Part shown: positions 9,158 through 19,689 of the stretch, piece after piece
Numbering within the stretch: the stretch's first letter is position 1
Layout: every line of letters starts with the position of its first letter
NCBI GenBank assembly: GCA_024364805.1
Contig: CM044490.1
Span: 89,051,448 to 89,092,193, forward strand
Direction: 5' to 3'
DNA from: Euprymna scolopes
Lineage: Eukaryota; Mollusca; Cephalopoda; Sepiida; Sepiolidae
DNA: 40,746 nt
Translations under genes and position numbers: made by a program
The notes under the pieces: model-generated
What the model saw: the letters and a program-made list of their open reading frames with translations, nothing else
The model's database searches: none
What the model was told of the DNA's origin: nothing

Positions 9158-11045
9158 ATTTTTTTTTAAATTTTTTTTTTATTACATTTTCACCCCAAAC
9201 AAGGCACATTGCCACTTTAATGTAGGGGGCTACTATCAGGGGAAACATCTACTGGGGTACTATGTAGGGATTAGGGCAGCGAGATGTTGATTCACGTTGC
9301 ACTTGAACTTATGCATGTCAGTACAGTTGGGGAAGCAGTGACCTGGAATGGAATTCCAAAGTCTAGCAGTTCTGGGGAAGAAACTACTGGAGTAGAAAGA
9401 TCTTTTACATCTAGGGATCTCTACAGTGTGGGGGTGGGATTTTGTAGCTTGTCGGGTCTGTCGAGGGTGTTCACGTCGTGGGGGCACAAGTGCTTGCAGT
9501 TCTTCAGAGCATTCACCATTATAATACTTGTAGAACAGGCAGAGGGATGCAACGTTTCGACGATGGGACAGAGGCTGAAGTTTTGATGCCAGTTTAGGGC
9601 CTATCAGATTTGCGACTCTCTTTTGAACCCTGTCAAGGAGCGAGAGACTAGTAGCCGATGGACCGGCCCAAATGTGACAGCAATACTCCATACATGGGCG
9701 AATAGTGGCCTTATAGAGGTACAGGATACTTTCGGGTGTTAGAAGTTTTCTAGCACGGTAGAGAGAGCCCACCTTCCTCGCAGCGGCCCTGGCAATGCCC
9801 TCGATGTAATTGTTCCAGCTCATGTTTCCTGTGAACGTTAGGCCAAGGAGCTTGAAAGACGTACTCTCAGCTAAAGAGTTGTTGGCCATTGCTATAGGTG
9901 GTAGAGAAGGTTTCTTGTAATTATTGAATGAAACCAGTTTTGTCTTGGTGGCATTGAACGTTACCATCCATTTTTGTCGCCATTCCACTACTGATTTGAG
10001 GTCATCCTCTAGTGTTTCTGCCATTACTTTAGATATATGTTCATTTGTTTTCCTGTCGTGCCTGCTATAGAGTGTGGTGTCATCAGCATATATACCCATC
10101 TCAGAGGTAATTTTGTCGGGGAGGTCATTTATGAATATCAGGAACAGCAGAGGACCAAGGATAGATCCCTGGGGCACTCCCGCATTTATATTATATTGTT
10201 TAGACGTACTACCGTCGAGGACAACCTGGATTTTTCTCTTATCTAAGAAGGATTTAATTATGTTAAGTATTCTACCAGTGATACCGTAAGATCTAATCTT
10301 CCTGAGGAGATCCTCATGCCATACCCTGTCAAAAGCCTTAGATATATCTAGAGCTACCGCTCTGCCCTCTCCCGCTTTGTCCAGTGAATGGTATATGCGT
10401 TCAGAGATTACAGTGAGGATGTCTGCCGTGGAACGGGCTTGTCTAAATCCATATTGATGGTCGGTCAGAAGTTTAGCATCTGTAAGGTGCTGGACTAGAG
10501 CATGGTTAATTAATGTCTCAAATATTTTGGCAAAAAGTGGGAGGAGGCTAATAGGGCGATAATTTAATGGGTCAGTTCTTTCGCCAGAATTCTTGAATAC
10601 TGGTACCACAGAAGCAGTTTTCTAACAGCTCGGAAAGCAAGATTCATTAAGGCATTTGTTGTAGAGTTTGGAGAGAACTGGAGCTACTTCGGCTGAGCAC
10701 TTTTTTAATAGCACAGCTGGGATGAGGTCGGGTCCACATGCTTTGGAAGTGTCAAGGTTTTTTATGATAGCATGCACCTGAGCAGGGGTGATTTCCAGAT
10801 CGTCTAGCGTGGCATCTGTCCGCATAGGAAAGTCAGGTAGGGGGTGGTTTAGAGGGTCCAGTGTAGAGTTGGAGGAAAACCGACTGGCAAGCATGTTAGC
10901 CTTCTCGGTTGCTGAGCAAAGAACCTCGTGATTGTTGGTTAGTGGAGGAATTGTTGATTGCCCATTATTTACTACACTGTTGTAGATTTTCCAGAAGTCA
11001 CGAGTTCCTAATTTTTGTGCTTCGAGTATTGCAGACATACATCCA
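9158..11045 (-). mobile_element. 5'-truncated LINE (Jockey/CR1-like) with reverse transcriptase
   Basis: Two stretches on the minus strand are in one frame, parted by a single TAG (10624-10622) where the family usually has Trp. The first (to about 11040) has the pre-RT region, FWKIYNSVV to NESCFPSC. The second (9260-10609) has NYRPISLLP, the box-A aspartate in ALDISKAFDRVWH, GVPQGSILGPLLFLIFINDL, the catalytic GIYADD (near 10078-10095), and a C-terminal ELQALVPPR...TARLWNSIP domain. A 3' UTR and an A-run (plus-strand T-run, 9160-9181) follow. The endonuclease is missing. This is the longest non-simple frame in the window and looks fairly young. Confidence 0.9.
9260..10609 (-). pseudogene. LINE reverse transcriptase frame
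   Basis: 449 uninterrupted codons cover the fingers and palm (NYRPISLLP; D of SKAFDRV; PQGSILGPLL; YADD), thumb, and the C-terminal LWNSIP domain typical of Jockey/CR1-type elements. The product would copy the element's own RNA at a nicked target. No endonuclease, gag-like ORF1 or promoter is present and the upstream part is cut by a stop, so this copy cannot move on its own. Base composition is more GC-rich than the flanks, in keeping with a recent insertion. Confidence 0.85.
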
Positions 11046-11773
11046 ACATAAAATCCCAACAAATCTGTTGACTTTGATATGATGAAATAATGATGAAGCA
11101 ATACAGTGGCTAACAACTTTTCAAACACATTTTTTTTTATTTTGAAGAAAAAAAGAAAAACAATAAAAATATCATTATTTTGTTTTTATTTTTTTCTTAT
11201 GGTCCATCACTTGTCTGTAGGGGAAATAATAAAAAAAAATGATCACCACAATAATAAAATAATTCTATCCAGCACAAAAAATTGCAACCAATGTCATCAA
11301 CAGTCAACATCAAACATCTTGGAAAAATTTGGGCTATTCGGACCACTGTTTTATCTTGAGGTTTTAGCCGATGTAACCGCCGACCTTCTTCAGGTGTGTC
11401 TTGTTAAACTCGGGAATCTTTCTGTCGAACACTGGAATGTGCACAGAATTTTGAACTGAAACTTTTATTTAATCCATGGGGGTATGCTCTCGTTCTGTCA
11501 GCTATGAACTGCTAGAAGTCTTAAGTAATTCATAATTGCATTCTTAGTATCATCCACACTAAAAATTGAACCTTCAACTTTCAGAAGAGGTTCCCTTAGA
11601 ACTGAATATTATGTAATACTTTATCTGTTACGTCACGAGTACTAAAACCTTTCTTCTTAATTTTTTAATTTACATGGTAACGAAGATGATTCAGTAATGT
11701 TATTTTAAATGTTAGAATGAAACTTTGTCCCTCTTATTCTGCACTTTTTTATTGAAAAACTGATACTCTTATA
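11046..11773. other. No gene; A/T runs and one hammerhead-like repeat end
   Basis: 11100-11250 is rich in A- and T-runs. On the minus strand CTGAAGA (11393-11387) and AAAAC (11365-11361) enclose a partly paired loop, a weak version of the core seen elsewhere. TTTTAAATGTTAGAATGA(A/T)ACTTTGTC at 11703-11730 repeats a segment at 9088-9115. Confidence 0.4.
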
Positions 11774-11876
11774 TACGGCATGATCACGTTTGACACACTG
11801 GTTCCCATTAGATCACCAAAGTTAAGCAACATTGAGCCTGGTCAGTACTAAAATGGGTGACCAGGTGCTGTATGTT
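11774..11876 (+). repeat. 5S rRNA-derived sequence (SINE3-like head or pseudogene)
   Basis: GATCACCAAAGTTAAGCAAC, then GAGCCTGGTCAGTACT, then ATGGGTGACC match the internal control region of 5S rRNA in order and spacing; the 5' part (ACGGCATGATCACG...ACTGGTTCCC) and the 3' GGTGCTGTA also match. About 16 nt between GGTGACC and GGTGCTGTA are missing, so it is not a working 5S gene. It continues into non-5S sequence, which suggests a 5S-headed SINE; one copy cannot settle this. Confidence 0.75.
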
Positions 11877-12059
11877 CTCTCCGCTTATCCCTGCATTGTT
11901 TCCAGTTTTCTAGCACGTCTCATTGCCATTGGACTCAAGCAGTGCAGATTGAGGAAAGGTGTAGTTGGGATTGCGAAACCCTTGTCTCACAATTACACGT
12001 GCAGCTAACCTTACAGGGGGTATCCATTGTCTTTATAGACTGAATGGAGGCAATAATGA

Positions 12060-12500
12060 CTAATACTCTTGAGAAATGTATAAATCACTTTTTCCCCCTA
12101 TTATTTCACCTTAATTAGGTTAAGTGAGCTTTTCAGCAAGCAACACCCACTGTCATGAAGAAGACATTAAATTCTTATTTTCTTATGGCATATGTGTATC
12201 ATTTACCAACAGGTCATCATCATCATATTCTATGAATCTGAAGATTCTATTGTTGGCATTGGTTTCCCCGATATTTTTTAGTCAGAATTATTTCTCGAAA
12301 GACATCAGGTACTTACAGGAGGGGCCACATGAAGGTTGCCAACATCCTAAGTGAAAATGATTTTTGTGGAATGAACTGGATTCAACACCCAGGTTGTCAA
12401 TCCGTAATTTTAACCACTGAACCACAGTCACCTTCCTACCTACAGGTAAGCACTTATGGACTTGTGTATGGATAAGAATGATTGAATTTAAAAATTGCCT
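12060..12500. repeat. Dispersed repeat R3, copy 1
   Basis: Its left part (ATTTCACC...GGTTAAGTGAG...CAGCAAGCAACA) and right part (CACTTATGGAC...GATAAGAATG) return at 13527-14170. It contains the SINE at 12290-12435. No coding potential. Confidence 0.55.
12290..12435 (-). mobile_element. tRNA-derived SINE, family S2
   Basis: Minus strand: the A box TGGTTCAGTGG (12424-12414) fits the pol III consensus exactly and the B-box-like TGTTGAATCC (12387-12378) follows. After that comes a body shared with 19450-19600 and 19690-19855 (GGCAACCT(T/C)CA(T/C)...TAAGTACCT(A/G)ATGTC). A/B spacing and order are those of a tRNA head. It is too diverged for a functional tRNA. Confidence 0.7.
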
Positions 12501-13526
12501 GGCAGATAGATACAACCTTCATTGGTCAAGTTTACTTTCCATACATAATTACACTGCATACACAGCGCGGATGGCAGCAGCAGCAGCTGTACTACAATCA
12601 ACATATGCAAATGACGAGAGGTGACATCATAGCGAAGAAGAAGGAAAAAAATTATAAACAAAAAGAAAAACGTGGCCCGTGAAGGGTGGAAATAGACATG
12701 TTACACATGTGGCCCGAGAGTGACAAGTAAAGATGTGTCCTAAACATGGTCGGATAAAGAAAGAGTACCACGTGTTTGATACAGCAGAGTCTTGTTAAAC
12801 ACATTGGAATACGAGAAGACTTTTGAACAAGAAACAAAGCATTATTCTGGAAGTACCTGTAAATAAATGTCTGCTGTTTCAACTGAAAAAAAAAAAAGCG
12901 AGTCAAATTCTTTTCTTGTATTTGTTTCCGAGTGGCTGTCTTTATACAACGTGTGAGTCTCAAGTCTTAACATGTAACGACTACATTACATACCTATTAG
13001 GATTTTCCCTTAGTCGACAATTGTCATCCTCTGCTGGTTAGTACTTATAGAAATTGCTTGAACCCACTTCATACATTCCTAATTCTTGCAATCACAATAG
13101 CACCTGCTTCTCACTGTGCTCCAATAGTATCATTAAGGTAACAAAAATTCTTGACAACCTCAATAGTTTCCTCATTTAATTTTTCATTTCTCATTTTCAC
13201 ACTAATAGAAGAGAAACTGCATGCTTACTAGACACTATGCTCGTGTGCCAAAGACTCCACCAGACTAGATGAATTTTTGTTCTGAAATACAGTAAAAGCA
13301 AGAGACTAAAAATAAAGATATAGTATAACATATTAAAATGTTTAATTGGGGAGAGGGAAATTATGTTCTCAACTTCTTTACTAACTCCGTGTTTGAAAGA
13401 TAAAGAATTTTAATGGAACATTCGAATATCTATGTATCTTATTCATAGTTCAAGTGTTAGCCGCAGGTAGGGGGCCCCTTGATTTCTGAGAACTTCGACT
13501 GAAGGAAAATAAAACTTGGAAAATGT
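12501..13526. other. No gene recognised
   Basis: No exon or known element seen. An A-run at 12885-12897 and a run of AAG/AAA near 12640-12670 are the only notable compositional features. Confidence 0.45.
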
Positions 13527-14170
13527 ATGAATTCCTTTCACCCCAACTATTTCACCAGGATGAGGCGAGGTTAAGTGAGTTTTTCAGCAAGCAACATCAG
13601 CTACTAGTGTTGGGATGATTAATCAGAATCAGAATCGAGAATCGGAAAAATCAGAACTTTTTGAGATATTGGAATCGGTATTGGAATCAGAAAAAGTTGT
13701 GCCTATTTTCCGATGCCCTAAAACGATTCCTTTAATTTTCTTTTTTTATTTGATTTTATTTAAAAGAACATCTTCCACCGCTAATAGTAATAATAAAAGA
13801 ATAAATATTTATTGATTTTCAATTTATAGATCACTCCCCACAAGTGTTTTTACGTTTGAGAAAATATATGCCGATTTAACATGTCTTTTTTTTTTTTTTG
13901 GTAATCCAGAAAAATAAATTTTATAGTAAATATTTAGAGAATTGTTATCAGAATCGGTAATTGTATCGGAATCAGTGATTTAGTACAGAATCGATAATTC
14001 TATCATAATCGGGAAAAATATTGGAATCGGTTCATCACTATCTGTTATACAATGCTAACTGTTTATTTTCGATTAGCATATCTACATGTAAACACTTATG
14101 GACATGTATATAGATAAGAATGGATTTTAAATAAATAGGTAACAAATAGATATGATATCAATCGAGACTT
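13527..14170. repeat. Dispersed repeat R3, copy 2, split by an insertion
   Basis: The flanks match 12060-12500 (GGTTAAGTGAG, TCAGCAAGCAACA; then CACTTATGGACATGTATATAG). A 436-bp hAT-like insertion lies between them. Confidence 0.55.
13605..14040. mobile_element. Non-autonomous hAT-like element
   Basis: Starts TAGTGTTGGGATGATTAATC and ends GGAATCGGTTCATCACTA; the termini are inverted (TAGTG-T/A-TG). Both halves are made of GAATCGG/AATCAG words, as in a widespread group of hAT MITEs. A clear 8-bp target duplication is not visible, so the class is tentative. No transposase. Confidence 0.5.
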
Positions 14171-14451
14171 TTAATGATCACATGATTTGTTGATCAACTT
14201 ATCTTATAGATACAAAGTATTGTTTTTTTGTATCAGCAAAATAAACTGACATGTACCCGAAAAAAAAAAATTGTTTTAAGTAGCCGAGTGACCTTGGCTA
14301 CAGTAATTGAGTAATGCAATCCAGTTAGTGGCATCAATGAACGATTGTTCTATTGGAAATATTTTTAACAAGATTTTTAGGGCAATTTTCATTAGTGACT
14401 TTATGCAAATTACTCACTATTACTTGAGGAGGGGGCTATATATAAACACTA

Positions 14452-14476
14452 AAAAAAAAAAAAAAAAAAAAAAAAA
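14452..14476. repeat. Poly(A) run
   Basis: 25 consecutive A. It could be the tail of a decayed retroelement on the plus strand, but nothing upstream is recognisable. Confidence 0.7.
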
Positions 14477-14975
14477 GAACCTTCCAGAGAAGAGCTTGCA
14501 ACAAATTTACTGAAAGAAATGAAAGCACTTCTCCTCACCTTTGCTTCCTAATTTTCTTCAATAAAAACGAACATTTTCCAGAACAACCGTTTTGGAAACT
14601 ACCAAACTTCAAACTGACAGAACTATTACTCTTTATAGTATTTGTAATTATAATTGTGAATATAAGCTGTTTTTGAACATGGCTATATATATATATATAT
14701 ATATATTAATGAATTAATTCAGAAATCATATATAAAGTAACATATGTGAGGAAACGATATTGTTTTTGAACCAACTTAATAACTGATGGTACTTAAGTCA
14801 TCTATTTTTTATAAATAATTTTACCAAAAATTCTTCATAAGTTTTGGCTTCGATTTCGATTTCAATTATAACTGATGGCACTCCAGTAATCTATTTTTCT
14901 TATAAATAATTTTATCAAGAATTCTCAATAAGTTTTGGTTTCGGTTTTGATTATAGCTGAAGGAACTCAAGTTAT

Positions 14976-15148
14976 ACATATTTATATATAAAATATATTT
15001 TAGTCATCGACATACAGTCCTGTTTCGTTGTATCACAACTCATCAGTGCCGCTAGACTCACACCTATCCCAAGCCGAGGATCGAACCTAGAACCGTCGTG
15101 ATGACAGTCGGCAGTTCTACCCCTTGACCTCGGAAGCGGTGCCCGCAA
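14976..15148 (-). mobile_element. tRNA-derived SINE carrying a hammerhead ribozyme
   Basis: Minus strand, in order: an A-box-like AGGTCAAGGGG (15130-15120); an anticodon-arm-like CTGTCAT resembling tRNA-Asp; an exact B box GGTTCGATCC (15087-15078); 32 nt; the hammerhead (15057-15003); then an A/T-rich tail (CTAAAATATATTTTATAT). The head is too diverged to be a tRNA gene. The pol III boxes imply that a transcript would start upstream and read through the ribozyme. Known parallels are the Sm-alpha repeats of schistosomes and other animal retroelements with short-stem-III hammerheads. Confidence 0.7.
15003..15057 (-). ncRNA. Hammerhead ribozyme
   Basis: Minus strand. CUGAUGA (15046-15040); stem II GUUGU/ACAAC (15039-15035 with 15031-15027, loop GAU), including the G-C pair next to the core; GAAA (15026-15023), where the last A pairs with U at 15014; stem III CAG/CUG with a 2-nt loop; cleavage expected after A at 15013 (UA site). 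Stem I pairs ACGGC with UGUCG-type partners (47-51 with 12-8, one G-U), then an internal loop, then GUC/GAC (57-55 with 5-3). All core bases of the family are present. The very short stem III matches hammerheads that work best as dimers. Confidence 0.8.
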
Positions 15149-15309
15149 CTAATCTGTCCGAATGTCTATTTAAATAAACATCCGTCCGCCACTCGTAAAG
15201 TGCTCAAACGTTTGTTTGTAAACAAACCGCGAGCTTCGCATTTTTTCAGCCAAATTAAGTAGCGAGTGAGATTATTTACGATAGTGCTCAACCGAAAGAG
15301 GGGGGCTTT

Positions 15310-15430
15310 ATAAAAAATATATATATTTATTTATTTATATATATTTATATATATATAAATAAATAAATAAATAAATTTATTTATTTATATATATCTATAT
15401 ATATATAAATAAATAAATATATATATTTTT
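15310..15430. repeat. AT-rich palindromic simple sequence
   Basis: Alternating TTTA, ATAT and AAAT blocks that are self-complementary over more than 100 bp. Low complexity, no other content. Confidence 0.8.
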
Positions 15431-15796
15431 TTTTTCATAAATTTTGGTTTTGGTTTCAATTCAAACTGATGCACCCAAATCATATCGATAATTTTTTTTA
15501 TTATTGAAATCGCAACTTTATAACATATAAAAATCGATAGAACATTAACTCTATAATAAGATATGCGAAATCTGAAAGAAATAAAATATCATATTTAAGT
15601 GTACTTTACGATCAGGCTAAGCAAGGCATCCCTGCTAGCTTAGATAAATTCTTTTGCAGTTTTAACAAAAGAGCTACAATAATATCAGAGTGTCTCCATT
15701 TACACTGAACATCTACAGAATGCCAACATCAATATATTACATATGAATGAGTCCCCTGTGGAATTTCCACAGGTCCTGTTAGTCTATATAAATAAG

Positions 15797-15848
15797 ACAG
15801 TAGATGTCTATGTGTAAATGTAAATATTTCCACATAGACATCTACTGT
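15797..15848. repeat. Perfect 18-bp hairpin
   Basis: ACAGTAGATGTCTATGTG (15797-15814) and its exact reverse complement (15831-15848) are parted by 16 nt. A 9-bp perfect palindrome arm pair CCTGTGGAA/TTCCACAGG lies just upstream (15755-15773). Probably the core of a small foldback element; the stem is short for an animal miRNA precursor. Confidence 0.7.
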
Positions 15849-16009
15849 TTTAATAAACTCCCAAACTACTGGTCACATAACACTGAAATTAACAGGAATG
15901 GTAATCATACAGTAAGAATGCTTTATAATGGGTAAAATCTTTGTTTGGATGGATTAATAATGTGTACAGACATATTTATTTATTTGTGGACTATTATCCT
16001 CATCTTTAT

Positions 16010-16262
16010 AGTTGTTGTTTCACAACGTTTTGGCCAACTATTCCTCTGGCCTTCGTCAGGTGGTAAACCACGACGGGATAGGAATGTTGAGTGTCTTAAC
16101 TGTATTCTCAGTAATTACTGCCTTGCATAGTTGTCATTTCACCACGATTTAGCCCACTAAGCCACTTTGGGTAGGATTGAAACCACTATCTTTAGACAAT
16201 GCTCACTTGGAACTGTAGAGATTCAACATCTCTATCCACTGTGCCACGGGCCCTGAGGAGTG
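16010..16262 (-). mobile_element. tRNA-derived SINE, family S3, with hammerhead-like segment
   Basis: Minus strand: A box TGGCACAGTGG (16246-16236, exact consensus), B-box-like GGTTTCAATCC (16184-16174), about 115 nt of body, then CTGACGA (16059-16053), a GGCCA/TGGCC helix and AAAACG (16031-16026). The head is clear. The last part has the hammerhead order but two core changes. The AAATAAAT tail on this strand leads into an A/T-rich end. Confidence 0.65.
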
Positions 16263-16370
16263 ATCAAGGGTGGATTTTTTGGTCTTATAAATATCCAAGT
16301 TTTTTCATTCTATCTGGTCTTCCATAAACGTTGTGAAACACCAAATTTGAAGATGCGGATAATAGCCCGC

Positions 16371-16752
16371 AAATAAGTAAATAAATAAATAAACACATAA
16401 ACAAACAAACAAACAAACAAACAAACAAATAAATAAATAAATAAACAAATAAATGAATAAATAAACAAATAAATAAATAAATTAATAAATAAATAAACAA
16501 ATAAACAAATAAATAAACAAATAAATAAATAAACAAATAAATAAATAAACAAATAAATAAATAAACAAATAGATAAACAAACAAACAAACAAATAAATAA
16601 ACAAATAAATAAACAAACAAATAAATAAATAAATGGACAAATAAATAAACAAACAAATAAACAGATAAATAAATAAACAAATAAATAAATAAACAAATAA
16701 GTAAATAAATAAATAAACAAATAGATAAATAAACAAATAGATAAATAAATAA
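16371..16752. repeat. Long AAAT/AAAC tetranucleotide array
   Basis: About 380 bp of mixed AAAT and AAAC units with rare AAAG. The three overlapping Phe/Ile/Tyr/Leu/Val frames of up to 136 codons on the minus strand are translations of this array. Confidence 0.97.
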
Positions 16753-16759
16753 CTCATCT

Positions 16760-17544
16760 CAAAAGGATTATAAGGGAATAATAAAAATAATATACCATTT
16801 GTGCCATGGATATCTTCTCTTCTCATGGCCGTGCTGTCGTCTCACACATTAGTGGCTGTCGAGAGGGCGCGCATGGGTTCACAAGTATAAAAATAAAATA
16901 AGAAGTAAAACACAGATTCCAACACTTTCTGAAAATATTAGTTGCACTCTGAGCATGTGTGTCTGTGTGTGTGCCATTTACACCTATTGTCGAGGCTACA
17001 TTCGTCAGTTGGTTGGTCAATTCATCTTCCCATCTCCTCTAAGCCATGTCAAACACAACTGTCATCAACTGGATACTGTCCTCAACTATCACAAACCTCA
17101 GACTGACTGCAAACCACTTCCAACTACAGTAAAAAGCCAACCCTAAAACTATATAGCGCAGGCTTTTTTGCTCTCTTCATCTGTCACACCTGGATTACAA
17201 CCCCACCTCTGCTCTCCTTTGAGTGCATTAGTGAACAACTTTCTAAGCTTTTGTTCTATCTATAAACCTATTTCCTCTTCTTTTGTTATACTTTTTACCC
17301 CTTTTTTGTTCTAACTTCCCAACACTTGGGTGTAAGTGAGGCAACATCAATGGTATTGCATATTTATTATGTTATCTTGGTGTATTTTTAAAATCAGACC
17401 CAAATAGTGTTTTATTATGAGTGAGTATAGAAAATGTATGTATAATTTTGTCAGCATCATTTTTTAAATGTGTATGGATGTATATATTTTTGATAACAAC
17501 TTATATGAAAACAACTCTTTATTGTGACAACCAGGTTTGTCGGT

Positions 17545-17603
<59 letters not shown>

Positions 17604-19030
17604 GTGAATGGTGGGGTTACGGGCGACTTGTGCCTCTCTTTGACTTTCTGTGTCTCTTGTTTTTATATTGACTGAATTCCTTTGTTCCTTTGTTCAGTGT
17701 CTGATGTCAACGTCTTGGTAAAATTCTGGGATGTATTTACATTATATTGTAATTTTTCGGAATTTTTTTTGTTACGTGAATTCTTCTTTTTCTTTTATTC
17801 CTGCATCGTCCAACTCACAAAACTCAGCACTGCCTGTGTCATTATCCAACAATAGCCTTTTACTTGATAAATCAAACTTTGTTTCTGACCAAAGAAGTTT
17901 CATTTGTTATTGTTGCACCATGTTATTGGGAATATAATAATATAGGTTTGTACAATTTATTTTACAGGCAATATACAGCATGTCCCAAAATTAACCGTCT
18001 ATTTCGAAATATCAATTAGTATCAAAATGGATCGTTAATTTTGACGTACTTTGTACATTATGAAACAATTTAACTAATTAGCAAATTTTTTAAAAATCAA
18101 ACAAGCAGAATAACTCCTATTTTAATTGATGAATATAAAAAAAGGTAGTCTACTTTAATTCCGCTATACTCCTTGTGTAGCCAATGTTTGCAAGTACTTC
18201 ACAAACTGAGCAGGGGCCTTTCCAACACTACAACCACAGAGCACCACTTTGGTCTCGGTAAAGCAAAATATACAAATAAATAAATAAATAATATATCATA
18301 TGTCTCATACGCTGGCAACAAAAACATAGCTACTTTCGAAATAAAAATTTATAATTAACAAAAAGAACGATTTCAGGTTCAGCTTGATTCTGGGGAGATC
18401 ATGTCCAAAAGTTTGGGTTCTCACAGTTTGACTATGATGGGGGGAAATTGTTTTTTTTTTTGAAAGTTACAATTAAAATTATAACTGGTGGAGTAAATAG
18501 ACTAAGGAGTTAGAATGAGAAATGAAGTTGAACAACATAGGTTTTCATTAGTCAAGCTTAGGTTTAGGATTATATAATATCATATACGCCGCACTTTCTG
18601 TTTGTTTATATATCTATCTGTCTGTAGTTTGAATTTTGATAAACGAATATCCCAACTTCCTTTACAAATGGAAAATATTGCATTAATATTAAATAATGAA
18701 TAAGTAAGAATATTTCTATACCTAAAAAATAGAGCAGGCTTAATAAAATATGTTAAAATACTGTATATGTACTCATTCTCAAACTATAAAAAAAAACCCT
18801 CGATATGGCTCATTTTCATATATACTCTTTGTAAAGTTAGGGTAGCATCCTATTTTTCTATTTAGTTGGAGTATCAACTTCTGTGGCTGTATGTTGAGTT
18901 CCTGGTCTGCTAGAACCGATGTTTTGTTTTCTATGAACTCACTGCTTCATAGTGGCTTGTGTAAGCTTCTCTGCTTACTCAAGTTGCTTGGTCAGGGTTC
19001 TTCTTCCTTTAGATTGATTGGCTGCCACGT
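16760..19030. other. No gene; one (GA)n tract
   Basis: A nearly pure (GA)n run lies at 17549-17602. TACAGCATGTCCCAAAATTAAC near 17972-17993 looks like a mariner terminus but has no partner. A 68-codon frame at 17731-17937 has plausible composition but no recognisable family. Nothing else is supported. Confidence 0.45.
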
Positions 19031-19039
19031 CCTTCCAAT

Positions 19040-19316
19040 ATTCTGACGGTTCTGGGTATGACCTAAAACTATATCCGATGGTGAAGCCCCACCTTGCGGG
19101 CTTCGGGGAGTGTGGAGCCACCCTTTAATTGCCATTGCTCCCAGGTCCACTCTGACCCGGAGTGGTAGTACTTGTTAGGATCCCAACCATGGGTTAAATA
19201 GAATTCGACTTAAAAAACAAATATACTCCATTAAAAATCGTTCCTCAAAATAACTAGATTCAGCATTAAATAACCTGAAAAGGGTTGATATGCCGTAAAA
19301 CAAAAACAACCAACCA
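19040..19316 (-). repeat. Dispersed repeat R4, inverted relative to 38411
   Basis: The minus strand reads TTTTACGGCATATCAACCCT, GGTTATTTAATGC, GGGATCCTAACAAGTACTAC, GGACCTGGGAGCAATGGCAA and GGTGGCTCCACACTCCCC, in the same order as 38411-38690 on the plus strand. About 280 bp, no coding frame, class unknown. Confidence 0.75.
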
Positions 19317-19449
19317 ATCCAATATTCGGTGCTGATATCTACAACTTCCATGTTGTGCTTCACGACTGCTACTGTGACTGCTGCAGTTGTTGAGCATAAT
19401 TCATGTTGAGTTTGTTGACATTCGTTTCCCTCATATTTTTCTAAAAATT

Positions 19450-19600
19450 CTTTCTAGAAGGATATCAGGTACTTATTGAGAGGGACCATGTAAAGGTTGC
19501 CAATATCCTTATGTGAAATTGTTTCAGTGAAACGAATTGGATTTGAATTTAACACACCTAGGTTGTTAGTTTGTGTCGTTAACCACTGCGTCACTGTCAT
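19450..19600 (-). mobile_element. tRNA-derived SINE, family S2, copy 2
   Basis: Same body as 12290-12435: on the plus strand ATATCAGGTACTTA...GAGGGACCATGTAAAGGTTGCC...ACCTAGGTTGTTAGT...TTAACCACTG. The tRNA-like head is at its right end (minus strand). Decayed. Confidence 0.6.
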
Positions 19601-19689
19601 CTTTTTGCTGCTTTTGTTGTTGAGCCTCATTCATTTATTTTGTATGCATCAGATGATTATTGTTGGCATTCATTTCCCGATATCTTTCT

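Larger units (their letters stand above)
14740..15480. repeat. Tandem repeat of about 90-95 bp, interrupted by a SINE
   Basis: The unit (A)TA(A/G)CTGA(T/A)GG-ACT-AGT...TATAAATAATTTTA-C/T-CAA...AAGTTTTGG(C/T)TTCG starts near 14777, 14867 and 14955. It resumes after about 15430 (AAATTTTGGTTTTGGTTTC...CTGATGCACCCAAATCA). The element at 15003-15148 plus an AT-rich palindrome (15310-15430) sits inside the third unit. Confidence 0.65.

Noticed and set aside
15066-15148. A tRNA-Asp-like gene on the minus strand
   Set aside because: The B box is exact but the acceptor and anticodon stems do not pair, and the sequence continues into the ribozyme and an A/T tail, so it is a SINE head.
16285-16826. Minus-strand frames of 114-136 codons with membrane-like Phe/Leu/Ile/Tyr/Val repeats
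   Set aside because: They are three frames of the same AAAT/AAAC tetranucleotide array.
17972-18055. A mariner-like terminus TACAGCATGTCCCAAAATTA
   Set aside because: There is only a short local inverted partner (GATCGTTAATTTTG) and no opposite end or transposase, so the class cannot be supported.
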